From NCBI RefSeq assembly GCF_033063295.1, contig NZ_JAWJZH010000001.1:992001-1056000 (forward strand): a DNA stretch of 64,000 nt, in the 5' to 3' direction. Position 1 is the stretch's first letter; each line of letters starts with the position of its first letter. The stretch comes from Nitrosomonas sp. Is35 (GTDB lineage: Bacteria > Pseudomonadota > Gammaproteobacteria > Burkholderiales > Nitrosomonadaceae). The translations under genes were made by a program, and so were the position numbers. This document shows positions 63,644-64,000 of this stretch, piece after piece. The notes under the pieces were generated by a model. That model saw only the letters and a list, made by a program, of their open reading frames with translations. It did not search any database and was not told where the DNA came from.

Positions 63644-64000
63644 TTACTTTTTGCGGCGGATGGCCGTACCGAGTAATCCCAATCCGATCAGCAACATCGC
63701 ATAGGTTTCAGGTTCTGGAACTGGTGAAACGTACCAAGCGGAATCCGGTGTATAGGATGTAGCTTGAACGTGCAGCGCTAACTGGCCATCAATCGGTAAA
63801 GGATCGGATCCCAAACCACTCACATGCCAGGTTACTGATTCATTGGCTGTCAGTCTGTCTGATGACCCGCCATCACCGAAATCGTAACGGAAATTAAAAC
63901 TTCCACCTGGGCCGCCGCCACTAGCTGGATTGACCACAGTCACGCCTCCACCTAAATCGGTTGAGCTGGATGTGGGTTCTGTGCCTACCACTGCCATTGA
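63644..64000 (-). CDS. PEP-CTERM protein, 5' end beyond window
   Basis: The visible 119 codons end in a PEP-CTERM sorting signal: VPEPETYAM, a hydrophobic helix LLIGLGLLG and a basic end (IRRKK). Such signals are cut by an exosortase and mark proteins for export to the cell surface or matrix. The frame stays open to the window edge and no signal peptide is seen, so the real start lies outside. The exposed part is Gly/Ser-rich and unlike any enzyme I know. Confidence 0.85.
   Translation of the reverse strand, partial: SMAVVGTEPTSSSTDLGGGVTVVNPASGGGPGGSFNFRYDFGDGGSSDRLTANESVTWHVSGLGSDPLPIDGQLALHVQATSYTPDSAWYVSPVPEPETYAMLLIGLGLLGTAIRRKK

Noticed and set aside
1..64000. CRISPR arrays, tRNA and rRNA genes
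   Set aside because: No regularly spaced direct repeats, tRNA-like cloverleaf with GTTCGANTC-type T-arm, or conserved rRNA stretch was recognised on either strand by eye; a dedicated scan could still find a divergent tRNA.

Overview
The window reads as a chromosomal segment of an ammonia-oxidising betaproteobacterium of the Nitrosomonas type. The evidence is a cytochrome P460 gene, hopanoid genes (hpnA plus a squalene synthase), a PEP-CTERM protein, and the order gloB - yafS-like methyltransferase - rnhA - dnaQ. The genus call is an inference from gene content. Both edges cut genes: a serralysin-type RTX metalloprotease on the left and a PEP-CTERM protein on the right.

Layout. 1-5650: RTX protease, then a minus-strand operon gshA, gshB, ABC-2 ATPase and permease; the last three genes overlap by 4 bases each. 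5679-6821: a lysR gene between two 81-base inverted repeats, followed by a glutathione S-transferase gene. 7922-12478: SDR, cytochrome P460, gloB, methyltransferase, rnhA, dnaQ. 12624-17688: cheY-cheZ, hopanoid genes, lysA and a 42-codon lptM. 17782-21252: a Mla-type lipid transport operon with a STAS-MlaE fusion. 21428-26759: amiC, tsaE, queG, purT, a MITE-like element, and a hexose-6-phosphate mutarotase.

26760-31900 is a patchwork. It holds an AT-rich orphan gene with a C-terminal membrane anchor, a SLC13 transporter between decayed fragments of brnA and ampD, an intact brnT-brnA toxin-antitoxin pair with a palindrome over its start, and intact ampD. It is followed by tmk-holB, a DUF336 protein and a dienelactone hydrolase. 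35102-38269 is an AT-rich three-gene operon (DUF262 protein, DUF3696 ATPase, unknown protein); this is the best candidate for an undescribed, possibly defensive, system.

38280-53084 is mostly metabolic and envelope genes: iron alcohol dehydrogenase, quinol-monooxygenase-like protein, BT1 transporter, acyl-CoA ligase, small secreted or lipid-anchored proteins, DOPA-dioxygenase-like and VOC proteins, SelO, a flavin monooxygenase, a POT peptide transporter and an acyltransferase. 50439-51911 is nearly gene-free but holds two perfect stem-loops. 53437-62866 is a stress and repair block: zinc alcohol dehydrogenase, Hsp20, DUF2934 protein, Lon, CBS protein, BCAM0308-like protein, ribosome hibernation factor, RtcB, archease and a phosphoribosyltransferase.

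The genes combine into a few themes: glutathione synthesis and use (gshA, gshB, GST, gloB), envelope and peptidoglycan upkeep (mla, amiC, ampD, lptM, hopanoids), DNA/RNA maintenance (rnhA, dnaQ, holB, rtcB), and protein and ribosome stress protection. All family calls rest on reading motifs in the translated sequence; no database search was possible.
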